Below are positions 1 through 9,509 of a stretch of DNA of 64,000 nt, piece by piece (the first letter of the stretch is position 1; each line of letters begins with the position of its first letter). Location of the stretch: positions 62,001 to 126,000 of the forward strand of contig NZ_MNPU01000014.1 in NCBI RefSeq assembly GCF_001983165.1. Reading direction: 5' to 3'. The stretch comes from Pseudomonas gessardii. GTDB taxonomy: Bacteria; Pseudomonadota; Gammaproteobacteria; Pseudomonadales; Pseudomonadaceae. The notes beneath the pieces were generated by a model. That model saw only the letters and a list, made by a program, of their open reading frames with translations. It was not told where the DNA came from and searched no databases. Made by a program: the position numbers and the translations under genes.

Positions 1-948
1 GTCGGCAAACCAAGCCATGCCAATCGCGCCCAGGGTGCCGGCGAACAGGAACATCGAGGTCACCAGGTTGGCTTTGTTCAAGGGCATGCCACTTTCCAGC
101 AGCAGTGACGGCAACCAACTGATCATGAAGTACAGCAGGAGCAGGCTGACGAAAAAGGTCGACCAGATCAGCAGCGTCGGCCGCGCATAACCATGGCGAA
201 ACAGCTCCACCACCGTCAGTTGGCTGCCCTGCTCCTGGCGATTCTGTTCTTCGCTGGCCGCCGGTGCCTGCCAGCCTGGCAGCATGCGCGCCGTGACTTT
301 TTGCAGGCGCGCATAGGGCGGTGCATCGCGCAGCAAGCGCGGCAAGGATTCAGGCAGCAGCCATACCAGGAAGGGAAACAGCAGCAACGGCGTCACTCCC
401 CCCGCCAGGAACACGGCCTGCCAGCCGAAGCTGTCAATAAACCCCGCCGCGACAAAACCACCCGCCGCCCCGCCGAACGAGAAACCACAGGCCGCCAGCG
501 TCACCATCAAGGTACGCATACGCGGTGGCGAATACTCCGACATCAACGCCATGGCACTGGGCATCGCGCCGCCCATGCCAATGCCGCAGATAAAACGCGC
601 GGCCATCAGCGTATTCAGGGAATTGGCGAACACCATCAGCACCGTGAGGCTGGCGTAGATCAGCACGCAAGCGAGCAGGATGCGGTGCACGCCGAAGCGG
701 TCCGCCAGGGGCGTCACGGCCAGGGAGCCCAGGGTCAGCCCCAGCAGGTTGGCACTGAACACGGGGCCGAAGGCGGCCTTTTCCAGGCCCCAATCCTGAG
801 CCAGCGCCGGCACTACGTAGCCCAGCACCTGGGCATCGTAGCCATCGGTCACCAGCAATAACGCCAATAACAGGAGAATCAACCACTGGTAGCGCGACAC
901 CGGACGGGCGTCGAGTGCCGCGCGAAAGCTGGCAATCTGATTATGCAT
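1..948 (-). CDS. MFS transporter, aromatic acid:H+ symporter-like (3' end cut by window)
   Basis: Major facilitator superfamily permease of the inner membrane. 316 residues are visible and the C-terminus lies outside the window. It starts MHNQIASFRAALDARP at an ATG with a weak AGGT ribosome site. Helix 1 carries TDGYDAQ, matching the DGxD signature of the aromatic acid:H+ symporter (AAHS) family, and ADRFGVHR forms the loop 2-3 motif. It sits just downstream of the homogentisate genes on the same strand, so import of an aromatic precursor (a tyrosine or phenylacetate derivative) is a reasonable inference. The substrate cannot be read from sequence. A short REP palindrome lies between it and maiA, so it may have its own promoter. 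Confidence 0.85.
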   Translation of the reverse strand, partial: MHNQIASFRAALDARPVSRYQWLILLLLALLLVTDGYDAQVLGYVVPALAQDWGLEKAAFGPVFSANLLGLTLGSLAVTPLADRFGVHRILLACVLIYASLTVLMVFANSLNTLMAARFICGIGMGGAMPSAMALMSEYSPPRMRTLMVTLAACGFSFGGAAGGFVAAGFIDSFGWQAVFLAGGVTPLLLFPFLVWLLPESLPRLLRDAPPYARLQKVTARMLPGWQAPAASEEQNRQEQGSQLTVVELFRHGYARPTLLIWSTFFVSLLLLYFMISWLPSLLLESGMPLNKANLVTSMFLFAGTLGAIGMAWFAD

Positions 949-984
949 CGCAAGGTACCTGTTTTATTTTTATGGGGTATCACT

Positions 985-1012
985 TGTGGGAGCTGGCTGG
1001 CCAGCTCCTACA
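985..1012. repeat. Collapsed REP palindrome
   Basis: TGTGGGAGCTGGCT and its near-perfect inverse AGCTCCTACA abut with no loop, giving a 28-base palindrome between the MFS gene and maiA. Elsewhere in the window the same arms are 60-90 bases apart, so this looks like a REPIN that has lost its interior. Confidence 0.75.
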
Positions 1013-1017
1013 TTGAT

Positions 1018-1653
1018 CTAGGGTGTATCAGGTTGGTTGGAGGGGTGGGCCTGGATAAACCCGGGGTGTTTGCCTGCCAATGCGGCGACACGCAGGATTC
1101 GCGGGTAACCCTCCAGCGCCACCTGGAAACGCTCGGCCGCATACAACTGCGGGATCAGAAACGCATCCGCCAGCCCTGGCTGGTCACCAAAGCAATAGCC
1201 CTGGTCACCGATCAATTGCTCCACGGCGCCCAGGCCCTGGCTGATCCAATGCCCGATCCACTCCAGCAATTGCGCCTCGTCATGCCCCCACTGGCGCAAC
1301 AGGTTCTGCGTGCTGGAGTTGTGCAGCGGGTGAATGTCACAGCCGATGATCGCGGCCACCGCGCGCTCATGGGCGCGGGTTGCCAGGTCCTTGGCGAGCA
1401 ACGGCACCTGTGGATAACGTTCGTCCAAGTACTCGATGATCGCCGGCGACTGGATCAACAGCTCGCCCTCGTCGGTACGCAAGGCCGGGACACGGCCCTG
1501 GGGGTTGATCGCCAGGTATTCGGGCTGGCGGTTGGCGCCGCCCTTGGGCACCAGCAGGTTGACCGGCAGCGCGGTGAAGTCCAGGCCCTTGAGCGCCAGG
1601 GCGATACGCACCCGGTAGGACGCCGTGGAACGGTAGTAGGTATAAAGCTCCAT
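1018..1653 (-). CDS. maiA: Maleylacetoacetate isomerase
   Basis: Zeta-class glutathione transferase fold, 211 residues, the normal family length. It converts maleylacetoacetate to fumarylacetoacetate with glutathione as cofactor in tyrosine/homogentisate breakdown. The N-terminal glutathione-site motif STASYRVRIAL (residues 9-19) corresponds to the SSCSxRVRIAL motif of the family. It lies 12 bases after fahA in the same direction, the usual hmgA-fahA-maiA order, so it is co-transcribed with them from the hmgA promoter. Confidence 0.95.
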   Translation of the reverse strand: MELYTYYRSTASYRVRIALALKGLDFTALPVNLLVPKGGANRQPEYLAINPQGRVPALRTDEGELLIQSPAIIEYLDERYPQVPLLAKDLATRAHERAVAAIIGCDIHPLHNSSTQNLLRQWGHDEAQLLEWIGHWISQGLGAVEQLIGDQGYCFGDQPGLADAFLIPQLYAAERFQVALEGYPRILRVAALAGKHPGFIQAHPSNQPDTP

Positions 1654-1665
1654 CCCCTCGCCCCC

Positions 1666-2964
1666 TTAGCGCGCGGCGACCACGGTGCCCCGGCATTCGC
1701 CGAAGCCGATGGAGGCAAAACCGTCACGCTGGCAGCGGGCGCGCAGGATGATTTCGTCGCCGTCTTCGAGGAACTTGCGCACCTCGCCGGAGGCCAGTTC
1801 GATCGGCTTTTTGCCGCCTTCAGTGATTTCCAGCAGGCTGCCGAACTGGCCGGCCTCGGGGCCCGACAGGGTGCCCGAACCAAACAGGTCGCCGGCCTGC
1901 AACTGGCAGCCGTTGACGCTGTGGTGCGCGACCATTTGCGCCACGGTCCAGTACATGTGCTGGGTGTTGCTCAGGGTCAGGCGATGGGCTGCCAGGTTCT
2001 GCTCGCGCATCGCGGCGGTGGTCAGCAGCACTTCCAGTTCGATATCAAAGGCGCCAGCGGCCTGGTCGCGGGTGTCCAGCAAGTACGGCAGCGGTTGTGG
2101 ATCACCGGCCGGGCGTGCAGGCTGGGCCTTGCGGAACGGTTCCAGGGCTTCGGCCGTGACCACCCAGGGCGAGATGCTGGTGATAAAGCTTTTCGACAGG
2201 AACGGCCCCAGCGGCTGGTATTCCCAGGCCTGGATATCGCGGGCCGACCAGTCGTTGAGCAGGCAGAAGCCCGCGATATGCTCGGCGGCGTCGCCAATGG
2301 CAATCGAGTCGCCCATGGCATTGCCCTGGCCGATCCAGATCCCCAGTTCCAACTCGTAGTCCAGGCGTGCGCACGGGCCGAACGTCGGTTCGGTCTGGCC
2401 GGCCGGCAGGGTCTGGCCCTTGGGCCGGCGCACCTCGGTGCCGGACGGGCGGATGGTCGACGCCCGGCCATGATAACCAATCGGCACATACTTGTAGTTG
2501 GGCAGCAGGGGGTTGTCCGGGCGGAACAGTTTGCCGACGTTCTGCGCGTGCTCGATGCCGACGTAGAAGTCGGTGTAATCGTTGATTTTCGCTGGCAAGT
2601 GCATCTGGCAATCAGCCGCCAGTGGCAACACCTGGGCACCCAGGGCTTGCAGCCTGGCTTGCTGGTCGCTGCCCTCGGCAAGCAGTTGCAGCAGGCGTTC
2701 GCGCAGGGCCACCCGCGGGCCACGGCCCAGCTCGAAGAAGGCATTCAGTTGCCCGTCTGCTATGGCGTCGATGGCGCGGCGCGCTTCACCGTCAAACAGG
2801 TCGCGGGCCGCTTGCAGATCCAAAATATGCTCGCCAATCGCCACGCCACTGCGCGGTGCCGAACCGTTGAGGCTGAAGATGCCCAGGGGCAGGTTCTGCA
2901 GGGGGAAATCCGGGTGACCGTTGGCCGAGGCCACCCAACTGCGGGTGAGAGTGGACTGCGTCAT
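1666..2964 (-). CDS. fahA: Fumarylacetoacetase
   Basis: 432 residues, typical length. It hydrolyses fumarylacetoacetate to fumarate and acetoacetate, the last step of homogentisate catabolism. An N-terminal SH3-like domain (about 1-120) is followed by the FAH hydrolase domain. DYTDFYVGIEHA (129-140) holds the catalytic Asp/His pair (D132, H139). LDYELELG and LNDWSARDIQAWE carry metal-binding acidic residues. The start codon is 3 bases from the hmgA stop, so the two are one transcription unit. Confidence 0.97.
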   Translation of the reverse strand: MTQSTLTRSWVASANGHPDFPLQNLPLGIFSLNGSAPRSGVAIGEHILDLQAARDLFDGEARRAIDAIADGQLNAFFELGRGPRVALRERLLQLLAEGSDQQARLQALGAQVLPLAADCQMHLPAKINDYTDFYVGIEHAQNVGKLFRPDNPLLPNYKYVPIGYHGRASTIRPSGTEVRRPKGQTLPAGQTEPTFGPCARLDYELELGIWIGQGNAMGDSIAIGDAAEHIAGFCLLNDWSARDIQAWEYQPLGPFLSKSFITSISPWVVTAEALEPFRKAQPARPAGDPQPLPYLLDTRDQAAGAFDIELEVLLTTAAMREQNLAAHRLTLSNTQHMYWTVAQMVAHHSVNGCQLQAGDLFGSGTLSGPEAGQFGSLLEITEGGKKPIELASGEVRKFLEDGDEIILRARCQRDGFASIGFGECRGTVVAAR

Positions 2965-2967
2965 GGC

Positions 2968-4251
2968 TTATCTCCGATTCGGGTTGAAGGTTGCCGGCAG
3001 CGTGGCCCAGCAAGCGTCGTAAGTGTTTTGCAGTTGCGGGCAGTCCAGGGCGAACCGGGTTGGGCGCAGCACCTGGCTGGTCTCGAACATGAAGGCCATG
3101 GTGTTATCGATCTTGTGCGGCGCCAGGTCCGCGGCGATGGCCTTGGTGCAGGTCTCGCCATCCGGGCCGTGGGCGCTCATGCAGCCGTGCAGCGATGCGC
3201 CGCCGGGCAGGAAGCCTTCGGCCTTGGCGTCGTAGGCGCCCTGGATCAAACCCATGTATTCGTTCATCAGGTTGCGGTGGAACCACGGTGGCCGGAAGGT
3301 GTTCTCGGCCACCATCCAGCGCGGCGGGAAGATCACGAAGTCGAGGTTGGCCAGGCCGTGGACGCTGGTGGGCGAGGTCAACACGGTAAAGATCGACGGG
3401 TCCGGGTGATCGAAACTCACCGTGCCGATGGTGTTGAAGCGACGCAGGTCATATTTGTACGGCACATTGTTGCCGTGCCAGGCCACCACGTTCAGCGGCG
3501 AGTGGTCCAGGGTGCAGCCCCACAACTCGCCGAGGAACTTCTGCACCAGGGGCGTGGGTTGCGACAGGTTTTCGTAGTGGGCGACCGGGGTCAGGAAGTC
3601 CCGGGGGCTGGCCAGGCCATTGCTGCCAATCGGCCCCAGGTCCGGCAGGCGCAGCGGCGCGCCGTGGTTTTCGGCGACGTAGCCGCGAGCCTGGGCATCG
3701 AGCAGCTCGATGCGGATTTTCAGGCCCCGTGGCAGCACGACGATTTCCAGCGGCTCGACCTCCAGCACGCCCAGTTCGGTGGCAATGCGCAGGCGACCCT
3801 GCTCGGGAACGATCAACAGCTCGCCGTCGGCATTAAAGAACACCCGCTGCATGGAGCAGTTGGCGCGGTAGTGATAGACGCTGATGCCGGACGGTTTCTC
3901 GGCGCCGGCGTTGGCCACCATGGCCACCAGCCCATCGATAAAGTCGGTGGGTTCACTGGGAATGCCCAGCGGGTCCCAGCGCAGGCGGTTGGGCGTGACC
4001 TCGCCCAGCGGGCCACCGGCCAGTTGCCGGTCCAGCTTGACGAACGCCGGGTGATTGGCCGATGGCTGGATGCGGTACATCCAGGTGCGCCGGGCTTCGC
4101 TGCGCACCATGGTGAAGGCGGTGCCGGAGAACAACTCGGTGTACAGCCCATAGGGCGCTTTTTGCGGGGAGTTCTGGCCGATCGGCAGTGCGCCGGGCAA
4201 GGCTTCGCTGGCAAATTCATTGCCAAAGCCCGATTGGTATTCGAGGTTCAT
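2968..4251 (-). CDS. hmgA: Homogentisate 1,2-dioxygenase
   Basis: Cytosolic Fe(II) ring-cleaving dioxygenase, 427 residues. It opens homogentisate to maleylacetoacetate. The iron ligands align with the known enzyme as H325 and E331 (in HRNLMNE) and H361 (in HGPD). The start [13 protein letters not shown] is preceded by GAGGA. It is the first gene of hmgA-fahA-maiA and is transcribed away from the IclR regulator at 4371. The shared intergenic region contains an inverted repeat that is a candidate operator. Confidence 0.97.
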   Translation of the reverse strand: MNLEYQSGFGNEFASEALPGALPIGQNSPQKAPYGLYTELFSGTAFTMVRSEARRTWMYRIQPSANHPAFVKLDRQLAGGPLGEVTPNRLRWDPLGIPSEPTDFIDGLVAMVANAGAEKPSGISVYHYRANCSMQRVFFNADGELLIVPEQGRLRIATELGVLEVEPLEIVVLPRGLKIRIELLDAQARGYVAENHGAPLRLPDLGPIGSNGLASPRDFLTPVAHYENLSQPTPLVQKFLGELWGCTLDHSPLNVVAWHGNNVPYKYDLRRFNTIGTVSFDHPDPSIFTVLTSPTSVHGLANLDFVIFPPRWMVAENTFRPPWFHRNLMNEYMGLIQGAYDAKAEGFLPGGASLHGCMSAHGPDGETCTKAIAADLAPHKIDNTMAFMFETSQVLRPTRFALDCPQLQNTYDACWATLPATFNPNRR

Positions 4252-4283
4252 GGAGCGTCCTCAATCAGGAGGTTGTTTTTATC

Positions 4284-4309
4284 GTAATCCAGTTACGCAT
4301 AACGTAATT
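4284..4309. promoter_or_regulatory. Candidate HmgR (IclR) operator between hmgA and its regulator
   Basis: TTACG (4293-4297) and CGTAA (4303-4307) form a perfect inverted repeat with a 5-base centre. GTAAT immediately upstream adds a further half-site. It lies in the 119-base divergent region of hmgA and the IclR gene. HmgR of P. putida binds a palindromic site in the equivalent promoter; this assignment is by position and symmetry. Confidence 0.55.
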
Positions 4310-4370
4310 TGCTCCCTGTCGGCCGTCAAGCTATAAAGACCGCCATTCGTCTTTCGGATACACGCTCTCC

Positions 4371-5159
4371 ATGGAAAAGCCGCCCGCCCCCCGCGACACA
4401 GGTAAACAAAAAGTCCGCTCGGCCGAAGTCGGCACCGACATCCTCAAGGCTCTGGCCGAACTGTCGCCGGCCACGTCCCTGTCGCGCCTGGCCGAACATG
4501 TGCAGATGCCGGCGAGTAAGGTCCACCGCTATTTACAGGCCCTGATTGCCTCGGGGTTTGCCGAACAGAACATCGCCACCAACCATTACGGCCTGGGCCG
4601 CGAAGCCTTGCGCGTGGGGCTGGCGGCACTGGGCAGCATGGACGTGCTGAAAGTCGCCGCCCTGCCTCTGGCACAACTGCGCGATGCATTGAATGAAACC
4701 TGCTTTCTTGCGGTGTGGGGCAACCATGGCGCGACCGTGGTGCATATCGAACCGGCGGTGCGCGCGGTCACGGTGGTGACGCAGCTGGGGTCGGTGTTGC
4801 CGCTGCTCAGTTCCTCGACCGGGCTGGTGTTCAGCGCCTTTCTGCCCGAGCGCGAAACCATGGACCTGCGCACGCGGGAGATCCAGGCCGGCACCGCCCA
4901 TGCGCTGGTGGACGATCAGGCGTATGGGCAGACCTGTGAGCAGATTCGCCAGCGTGGCTTGCACTTTGTCCATGGTTTGCTGATGCCCGGGGTCGATGCG
5001 CTATCGGCGCCGGTGTTTAATGCGATGGGGCAGGTGGTGGCGGTGATGACCGTGGTGGGGCCGACCTCGTTGTTCCATGCCGATGAAGACGGGCCGGCGG
5101 CCGGGCAATTGCTGGCGGCGAGCCAGGCGGTGAGTTGGCGGATGGGTTACCAGCCCTGA
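4371..5159 (+). CDS. hmgR: IclR-family regulator of homogentisate catabolism (HmgR-like)
   Basis: 262 residues. An N-terminal winged helix-turn-helix (about 20-85, with SLSRLAEHVQMPASKVHRYL) is followed by an IclR effector-binding domain (about 95-255). It is divergent from hmgA, the standard arrangement for HmgR, which in P. putida represses the hmg genes and releases on homogentisate. The role is inferred from family and position. It starts at the ATG encoding MEKPPAP. Confidence 0.88.
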   Translation: MEKPPAPRDTGKQKVRSAEVGTDILKALAELSPATSLSRLAEHVQMPASKVHRYLQALIASGFAEQNIATNHYGLGREALRVGLAALGSMDVLKVAALPLAQLRDALNETCFLAVWGNHGATVVHIEPAVRAVTVVTQLGSVLPLLSSSTGLVFSAFLPERETMDLRTREIQAGTAHALVDDQAYGQTCEQIRQRGLHFVHGLLMPGVDALSAPVFNAMGQVVAVMTVVGPTSLFHADEDGPAAGQLLAASQAVSWRMGYQP

Positions 5160-5188
5160 CCCGTTGCAACTGAATGTATGCGGGCAAA

Positions 5189-5278
5189 TGTGGGAGCTGG
5201 CTTGCCTGCGATAGCGGTGTATCAGTAGGCAAATGCATTAACTGACCCACCGCTATCGCAGGCAAGCCAGCTCCCACA
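5189..5278. repeat. REPIN (inverted REP pair)
   Basis: TGTGGGAGCTGGCTTGCC and its inverse GGCAAGCCAGCTCCCACA flank a short spacer, between the convergent ends of the IclR gene and the LuxR-type regulator. The arms also pair as GCGATAGCGGT/ACCGCTATCGC, giving a long hairpin. This is the common extragenic repeat of fluorescens-group pseudomonads. No RAYT transposase gene lies in this window. Confidence 0.9.
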
Positions 5279-5303
5279 TTTTGATCAACGCTGCTTGGAA
5301 TAA

Positions 5304-7844
5304 TCAGGCCATCAGACCCAGGGTCTTAGCCTTGGCCACGGCCTGGGTGCGGCGCTCCACCCCTAACTTGCTGTGAATCCGCCGCGCGTGGGTCTTCACC
5401 GTGTGCAGCGAGATAAACAACAACTCGGCAATCTCCAGGTTGGAGTTACCCCGCGCGATCAGTTGCAACACCTCCAGCTCCCGCTGACTCAACGGGTTGG
5501 CCCCTGGCGCCGCCACTGCCTCCTGAGGCTCAAGCCCCAACTCACTGAGCAGCCCCGGCTGGCGCAAGCGCAGTTCACGCACGGCCTGCTGCACCTGGCA
5601 GCGCGCCGCCAGGGCCAGCCCGGTTTGCAGCGAGCGCACCGCCAGGACTTTTTCCCCTTGTTGCCAGGCCACCTCGCCCAACACCAGGTGCAACTCCACC
5701 TCCAGGCACTGCATGCCCCGCTCGCGGGCGGTATCGAGCAAGGCTATGAGGCGCTGGATGGGTTGCTCGGCCCGGTGCAGTCTGACCTGGGCCAGCACCA
5801 GCAGGTATTCCAGGCGGGGGATCAGCTCCAGGGTCGCCGGCGGCGCCTGCTTGGCCTGGGGGCCGTGATAGTGGCGCAGCACTCGGCTGAGCGCTTCCAG
5901 GGTCAGTTCGGCACGCCCCTGTTGCAGCCAAAAATGCCCGCTGAGCAACAGCAACACCGCCCGATACACGGTGTCGGGCACCTGCCGGCGCTGCATCAGG
6001 CGCTCGGCGTCGCGCAACTGGATAAACGCCTGGGCGTAGTCACCGCGGTTGGCCGCCAGCATCGCCAACCCGAGGAAGCCATAGAGCACGCGCTTGTCCT
6101 GGCTGTGCAGGCACATGCCCAGGCCGGCTTCGAGGCACTCGGTGGCCAGGGCATCATGCCCCTGGCGCAAAGCCAGGTGCCCACGGCGCAGAGCAATCCG
6201 CCCCATCAACGGCCCGGCCTTGAGACGTTGCTGGATCAACATGGCCTGCACGCCTTCCAACAGGCTCTGGGCCCGATACGGTGCGCCCCGCTGTTCCAGC
6301 AATTGCGCATGATCAAGCTCCAGCAGCGCCTCCAGCAGCAACGAACCATGGGCCCGCGCCAGGCACAGCGCCTCGCGGTTCAGGGCCTGGGCCACCTCCA
6401 GTTCGCCGCGCAACAGCGCTTGCTGGGTCAGCCCGGACAGGCACATCAGGCGCGATGTCCAGGCGCTGTCCGGCAAATCATTCAGTGCCTCCAGAAAATG
6501 CTCACGCGCAGGCACCGCGTCCCCCCCAAGATGCAACAACCACCCCCACTGCGCCTGCCAACGCGCCAACAGGTGCCGTTGCAAGGCGGCCGTGGGTTGC
6601 GGGGTGAAGCGCGCCAGTTGATCGATGCATTGCGCGGCCTGGTCGAAACGCCCGGCAAACAGCAAGGCAGCCGTGACCAGCCCCACTAGTTGCGCCGAGC
6701 CGAGCATCAACTCGTCGCCATGTTGCTCATGCAGGCGCAACAACAGCACGGCGTTCTGCTGACGGAACAGGTCTTCAAAACTGAAGTGTTCCAACAGGCT
6801 GACCGCCACTTCGTACTCCTCGGCGAGCAACGCCTGCTCGAACGCCGCCTGCCAATCCTGCTGCGCGGTAAACCATTGGCAGGCGCGCCGGTGCCAGGAG
6901 CGTCGGGCCGGCCACGGTTCATCGCGCAGCAGCTGGGCCAGGGGCGCGAAGACCTGCAGCCAGTCCGGCGAATCTTCCCAGGGCTCGATAAACGCGCCCA
7001 GGGCCTGAAGATCGCGCAGGTAGTCGGCGCCATCGCCAAACCCGAACAGGTGCTCGCACAGCCCCGGGTTAAAGCGTGGCAGGTGCGCCAGTACCCGCCA
7101 GGCTTCCTCCAGCTCGCTGGGCAAGGTGCTGAACAGTTCGTGTTGCAGGTAATCGAGCAGGGTCTGGGAACGCCCATGCCAGGCGCCGCTGTCGGGATGG
7201 CTGTCACCTTCGAGCAGGGCGATACGCACGCCGGCGCACCAGCCGGCGCAGAACTGCAAGACCTTGTCGGCGGTCTGCATGCCCACGGCGTGATGATCGA
7301 GCAATTGCTGGACCTCGCGCTGATCGAACGCCAACTCGGTGCCGCCGCACTCCCACAACTCATCGTCGAGCAACAGCCGTGGCCAATTGCAGGCCGGCCG
7401 GCGCCGCGCGCCCAGCCACCAGATCAAGGCCGGGCTGCTGGCCGCCAGCACCCGATCGAGCAAGGCATCCAATGCGGGCGCCGCCACCCGGCAATAGTCA
7501 TCGAGAAACAACCAGGCCGGCGCTTGCCAGCGGCTCAGGTCGAGCAACAAGCTGGCTTCATCGACAAACGCCAGCCCCAGGCTTTGGGCCAGGCGCTGGC
7601 ACAAATCCAGGGGGGCCAAGGCTGCACCGTTGAGTGGCAGCCAATACACCTGGCAGCTCGCCGGGGCCTGTAGGGCGCATTCGGCCAACAAGGCACTCTT
7701 GCCACTGCCGGCTGGCGCGCACAGCAACCGAACCCGCGCCTCGGCGCTGCGCAACGGTTCGGCCAGGCGTGGGCGCAGCACATGGTGGGAAGACAGACGT
7801 GGCATGAATCCAGGGCGATCCAGGCGACGGGGCATGGCGGTCAT
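5304..7844 (-). CDS. MalT/AlkS-like LuxR-family ATP-binding regulator
   Basis: 846 residues, the size of the MalT-type (LAL) regulators. An N-terminal STAND ATPase carries Walker A APAGSGKS (43-50) and Walker B LFLDD. A long helical/TPR-like sensor region spans about 330-770. A C-terminal LuxR helix-turn-helix (about 780-846) contains [15 protein letters not shown] and [18 protein letters not shown]. Such proteins activate transcription after binding an inducer and ATP. It points the same way as the DUF1329/DUF1302 genes and lies just beyond their terminator, so those and the SDR/hydrolase genes are its most likely targets. The inducer is unknown. Start ATG has AGGGA 8 bases upstream. Confidence 0.85.
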   Translation of the reverse strand: MTAMPRRLDRPGFMPRLSSHHVLRPRLAEPLRSAEARVRLLCAPAGSGKSALLAECALQAPASCQVYWLPLNGAALAPLDLCQRLAQSLGLAFVDEASLLLDLSRWQAPAWLFLDDYCRVAAPALDALLDRVLAASSPALIWWLGARRRPACNWPRLLLDDELWECGGTELAFDQREVQQLLDHHAVGMQTADKVLQFCAGWCAGVRIALLEGDSHPDSGAWHGRSQTLLDYLQHELFSTLPSELEEAWRVLAHLPRFNPGLCEHLFGFGDGADYLRDLQALGAFIEPWEDSPDWLQVFAPLAQLLRDEPWPARRSWHRRACQWFTAQQDWQAAFEQALLAEEYEVAVSLLEHFSFEDLFRQQNAVLLLRLHEQHGDELMLGSAQLVGLVTAALLFAGRFDQAAQCIDQLARFTPQPTAALQRHLLARWQAQWGWLLHLGGDAVPAREHFLEALNDLPDSAWTSRLMCLSGLTQQALLRGELEVAQALNREALCLARAHGSLLLEALLELDHAQLLEQRGAPYRAQSLLEGVQAMLIQQRLKAGPLMGRIALRRGHLALRQGHDALATECLEAGLGMCLHSQDKRVLYGFLGLAMLAANRGDYAQAFIQLRDAERLMQRRQVPDTVYRAVLLLLSGHFWLQQGRAELTLEALSRVLRHYHGPQAKQAPPATLELIPRLEYLLVLAQVRLHRAEQPIQRLIALLDTARERGMQCLEVELHLVLGEVAWQQGEKVLAVRSLQTGLALAARCQVQQAVRELRLRQPGLLSELGLEPQEAVAAPGANPLSQRELEVLQLIARGNSNLEIAELLFISLHTVKTHARRIHSKLGVERRTQAVAKAKTLGLMA

Positions 7845-7944
7845 TACAGCGTCCCTTTTTTTATTGTTATGCGGCGTGCGATCTACCGTAGTCCTGTCAA
7901 TGGGCGTTGTTGAAGAAGTATTCAGCGGGCTGATTGCCGGGCAT

Positions 7945-7973
7945 AAAAAAGCCGGGCTTCATTTGAGCCCGGC
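7945..7973 (-). terminator. Intrinsic terminator of the DUF1302-DUF1329 unit
   Basis: Stem GCCGGGCT/AGCCCGGC with a 7-base loop, followed on the minus strand by six T. It lies after the REPIN that follows the DUF1329 gene. Confidence 0.8.
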
Positions 7974-8002
7974 ACAGGATTGACAGGTTAAAACACGCCC
8001 TA

Positions 8003-8091
8003 TGTGGGAGCTGGCTTGCCTGCGATGGCGGTGGGTCAGGTTGATGGGTTTTGCCTGGTCCACCGCCATCGCAGGCAAGCCAGCTCCCACA
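8003..8091. repeat. REPIN
   Basis: Inverted pair of TGTGGGAGCTGGCTTGCC units with extended GCGATGGCGGTGG/CCACCGCCATCGC arms, in the 3' region of the DUF1329 gene. Confidence 0.9.
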
Positions 8092-8114
8092 GTGATTGGG
8101 TTTACAACCTTAGA

Positions 8115-9482
8115 TCAGCGTACGCCCGAGGCGCGCAAGGCCGCCGGAGTGTAGTCCGCCGCCTTGGCATTGAAGCCGAATACAAAGCTGCTCTTCTCCT
8201 CGTTTTTCATGCCCAGGGCGATGTAGCGGCCGGCGATGAGGTCGTACAGGGTCTCGACGGTGTAGGCCGGGGTCTGGTGGTGGTAGTAGAACTGCGCATG
8301 GCCTTCGGCCACGCGCCACAGTTGGCCACGGCCGTCATAGTGGTCCACCAGCGCCACCTGCCAGCTGTCTTCGTCGAGGTACATGTGGCGCTTGGCGTAG
8401 ATATGCCGTTCGCTGGGCTTGACCGTGCCGACCACTTCCCAGACCCGATGCAGCTCGTAGCGGGTCAGGTCCTGGTTGATATGGCCGGCCTTGATGATGT
8501 CGTCGTACTTGAGGGACGGCGAATCAAGCTTGTAGGCGTTGTAGGGAATGTACATTTCCTTCTTGCCCACCAGTTTCCAGTCGTAGCGGTCTGGCGCGCC
8601 GGAGAACATGTCGAAGTTATCCGAGGTGCGCAGGCCGTCGGAGGCGGTGCCCGGCCCGTCGTAGGCCACTTGCGGTGCACGGCGCACGCGGCGTTGGCCG
8701 GCGTTGTAGATCCACGCCAGGCGCGGCTCCTTCACCTGGTCGAGGGTTTCGTGCACCAGCAGCACGTTACCCGCCAGGCGCGCGGGCGCGGTGACCGACT
8801 GCTTGAAGAAGGTCAGCACGTTGGCGCCCTTGGCCGGGTCCATATCCGGGATCAGTTGCGGCACCGCCACTTCTTCCTCGAAGCGGATCGGCGTGTAGCT
8901 GCCGTTGGTCTGCGGGGTAGCCTGGGTGATGATGCGCCGCAGGTTGCCGCCGTGGTAGCGGGTGATGTGGTTCCATAACACCTCGACGCCATTTTTCGGA
9001 ATCGGGAAGGCGTAGTAGCGGTTGCCGGTGAAGTTCTCCAGGCCGTTGCCGTCGTTGATCGCCTTGACGTTCAGCGCGCTGCGCTTGATCGATTCGTAGA
9101 TAGCGTCGGGCAGGTTGACCGTGCGGTGGGTGGGGTAGACCGGGATTTTATAGGTCTCGGGGTAGCGTTTGAACATCGCCACCTGGCCATCCGACAGTTT
9201 GTCCTTGTACTTGTCGACCGTGGCCGCGGTGATCACGAACAGCGGTTTTTCATTGGCGAACGGGTCGGCCAAAAAGCCCTTGCTGTCCACCGCGCCGGCG
9301 TTTTTCGGGAGGCCACCGGTCCAGGCCGGGATCGAGCCATCGGCATTGCCGGCCTTCTCGGCGCCCACCGGGGTCAGGGTGGTGCCGAGCTTGGCGGCTT
9401 CCTCCACAGACACCGCGGCCATCACGTTGGCGGCCAACAGGCTGAGGGCCAGTACGCCGCACTGCAAAATCACTTTACGCAT
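8115..9482 (-). CDS. DUF1329 family exported protein
   Basis: 455 residues with a Sec signal peptide (MRKVILQCGVLALSLLAANVMA) and a long periplasmic DUF1329 domain, a fold related to outer-membrane lipoprotein-sorting (LolB-like) proteins. Function is not established. The family nearly always occurs next to DUF1302 proteins, as here, often near RND permeases or esterases acting on hydrophobic substrates. It follows the DUF1302 gene by 27 bases, so the pair is probably one operon handling a lipophilic compound in the envelope. Confidence 0.85.
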   Translation of the reverse strand: MRKVILQCGVLALSLLAANVMAAVSVEEAAKLGTTLTPVGAEKAGNADGSIPAWTGGLPKNAGAVDSKGFLADPFANEKPLFVITAATVDKYKDKLSDGQVAMFKRYPETYKIPVYPTHRTVNLPDAIYESIKRSALNVKAINDGNGLENFTGNRYYAFPIPKNGVEVLWNHITRYHGGNLRRIITQATPQTNGSYTPIRFEEEVAVPQLIPDMDPAKGANVLTFFKQSVTAPARLAGNVLLVHETLDQVKEPRLAWIYNAGQRRVRRAPQVAYDGPGTASDGLRTSDNFDMFSGAPDRYDWKLVGKKEMYIPYNAYKLDSPSLKYDDIIKAGHINQDLTRYELHRVWEVVGTVKPSERHIYAKRHMYLDEDSWQVALVDHYDGRGQLWRVAEGHAQFYYHHQTPAYTVETLYDLIAGRYIALGMKNEEKSSFVFGFNAKAADYTPAALRASGVR

Positions 9483-9509
9483 GGTTGTTGTCCTTCTTTT
9501 TAAGCCAAA

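Noticed and set aside
943..4287. Open frame of over 1,100 codons on the + strand across maiA, fahA and hmgA
   Set aside because: Antisense shadow of high-GC genes. It is Gln/Gly/Val-rich with no domain, while the minus strand encodes three well-known enzymes.
5189..8091. Repeated palindromes considered as CRISPR repeats
   Set aside because: The copies are kilobases apart, inverted in pairs, without regular spacers or cas genes. They are REPINs.
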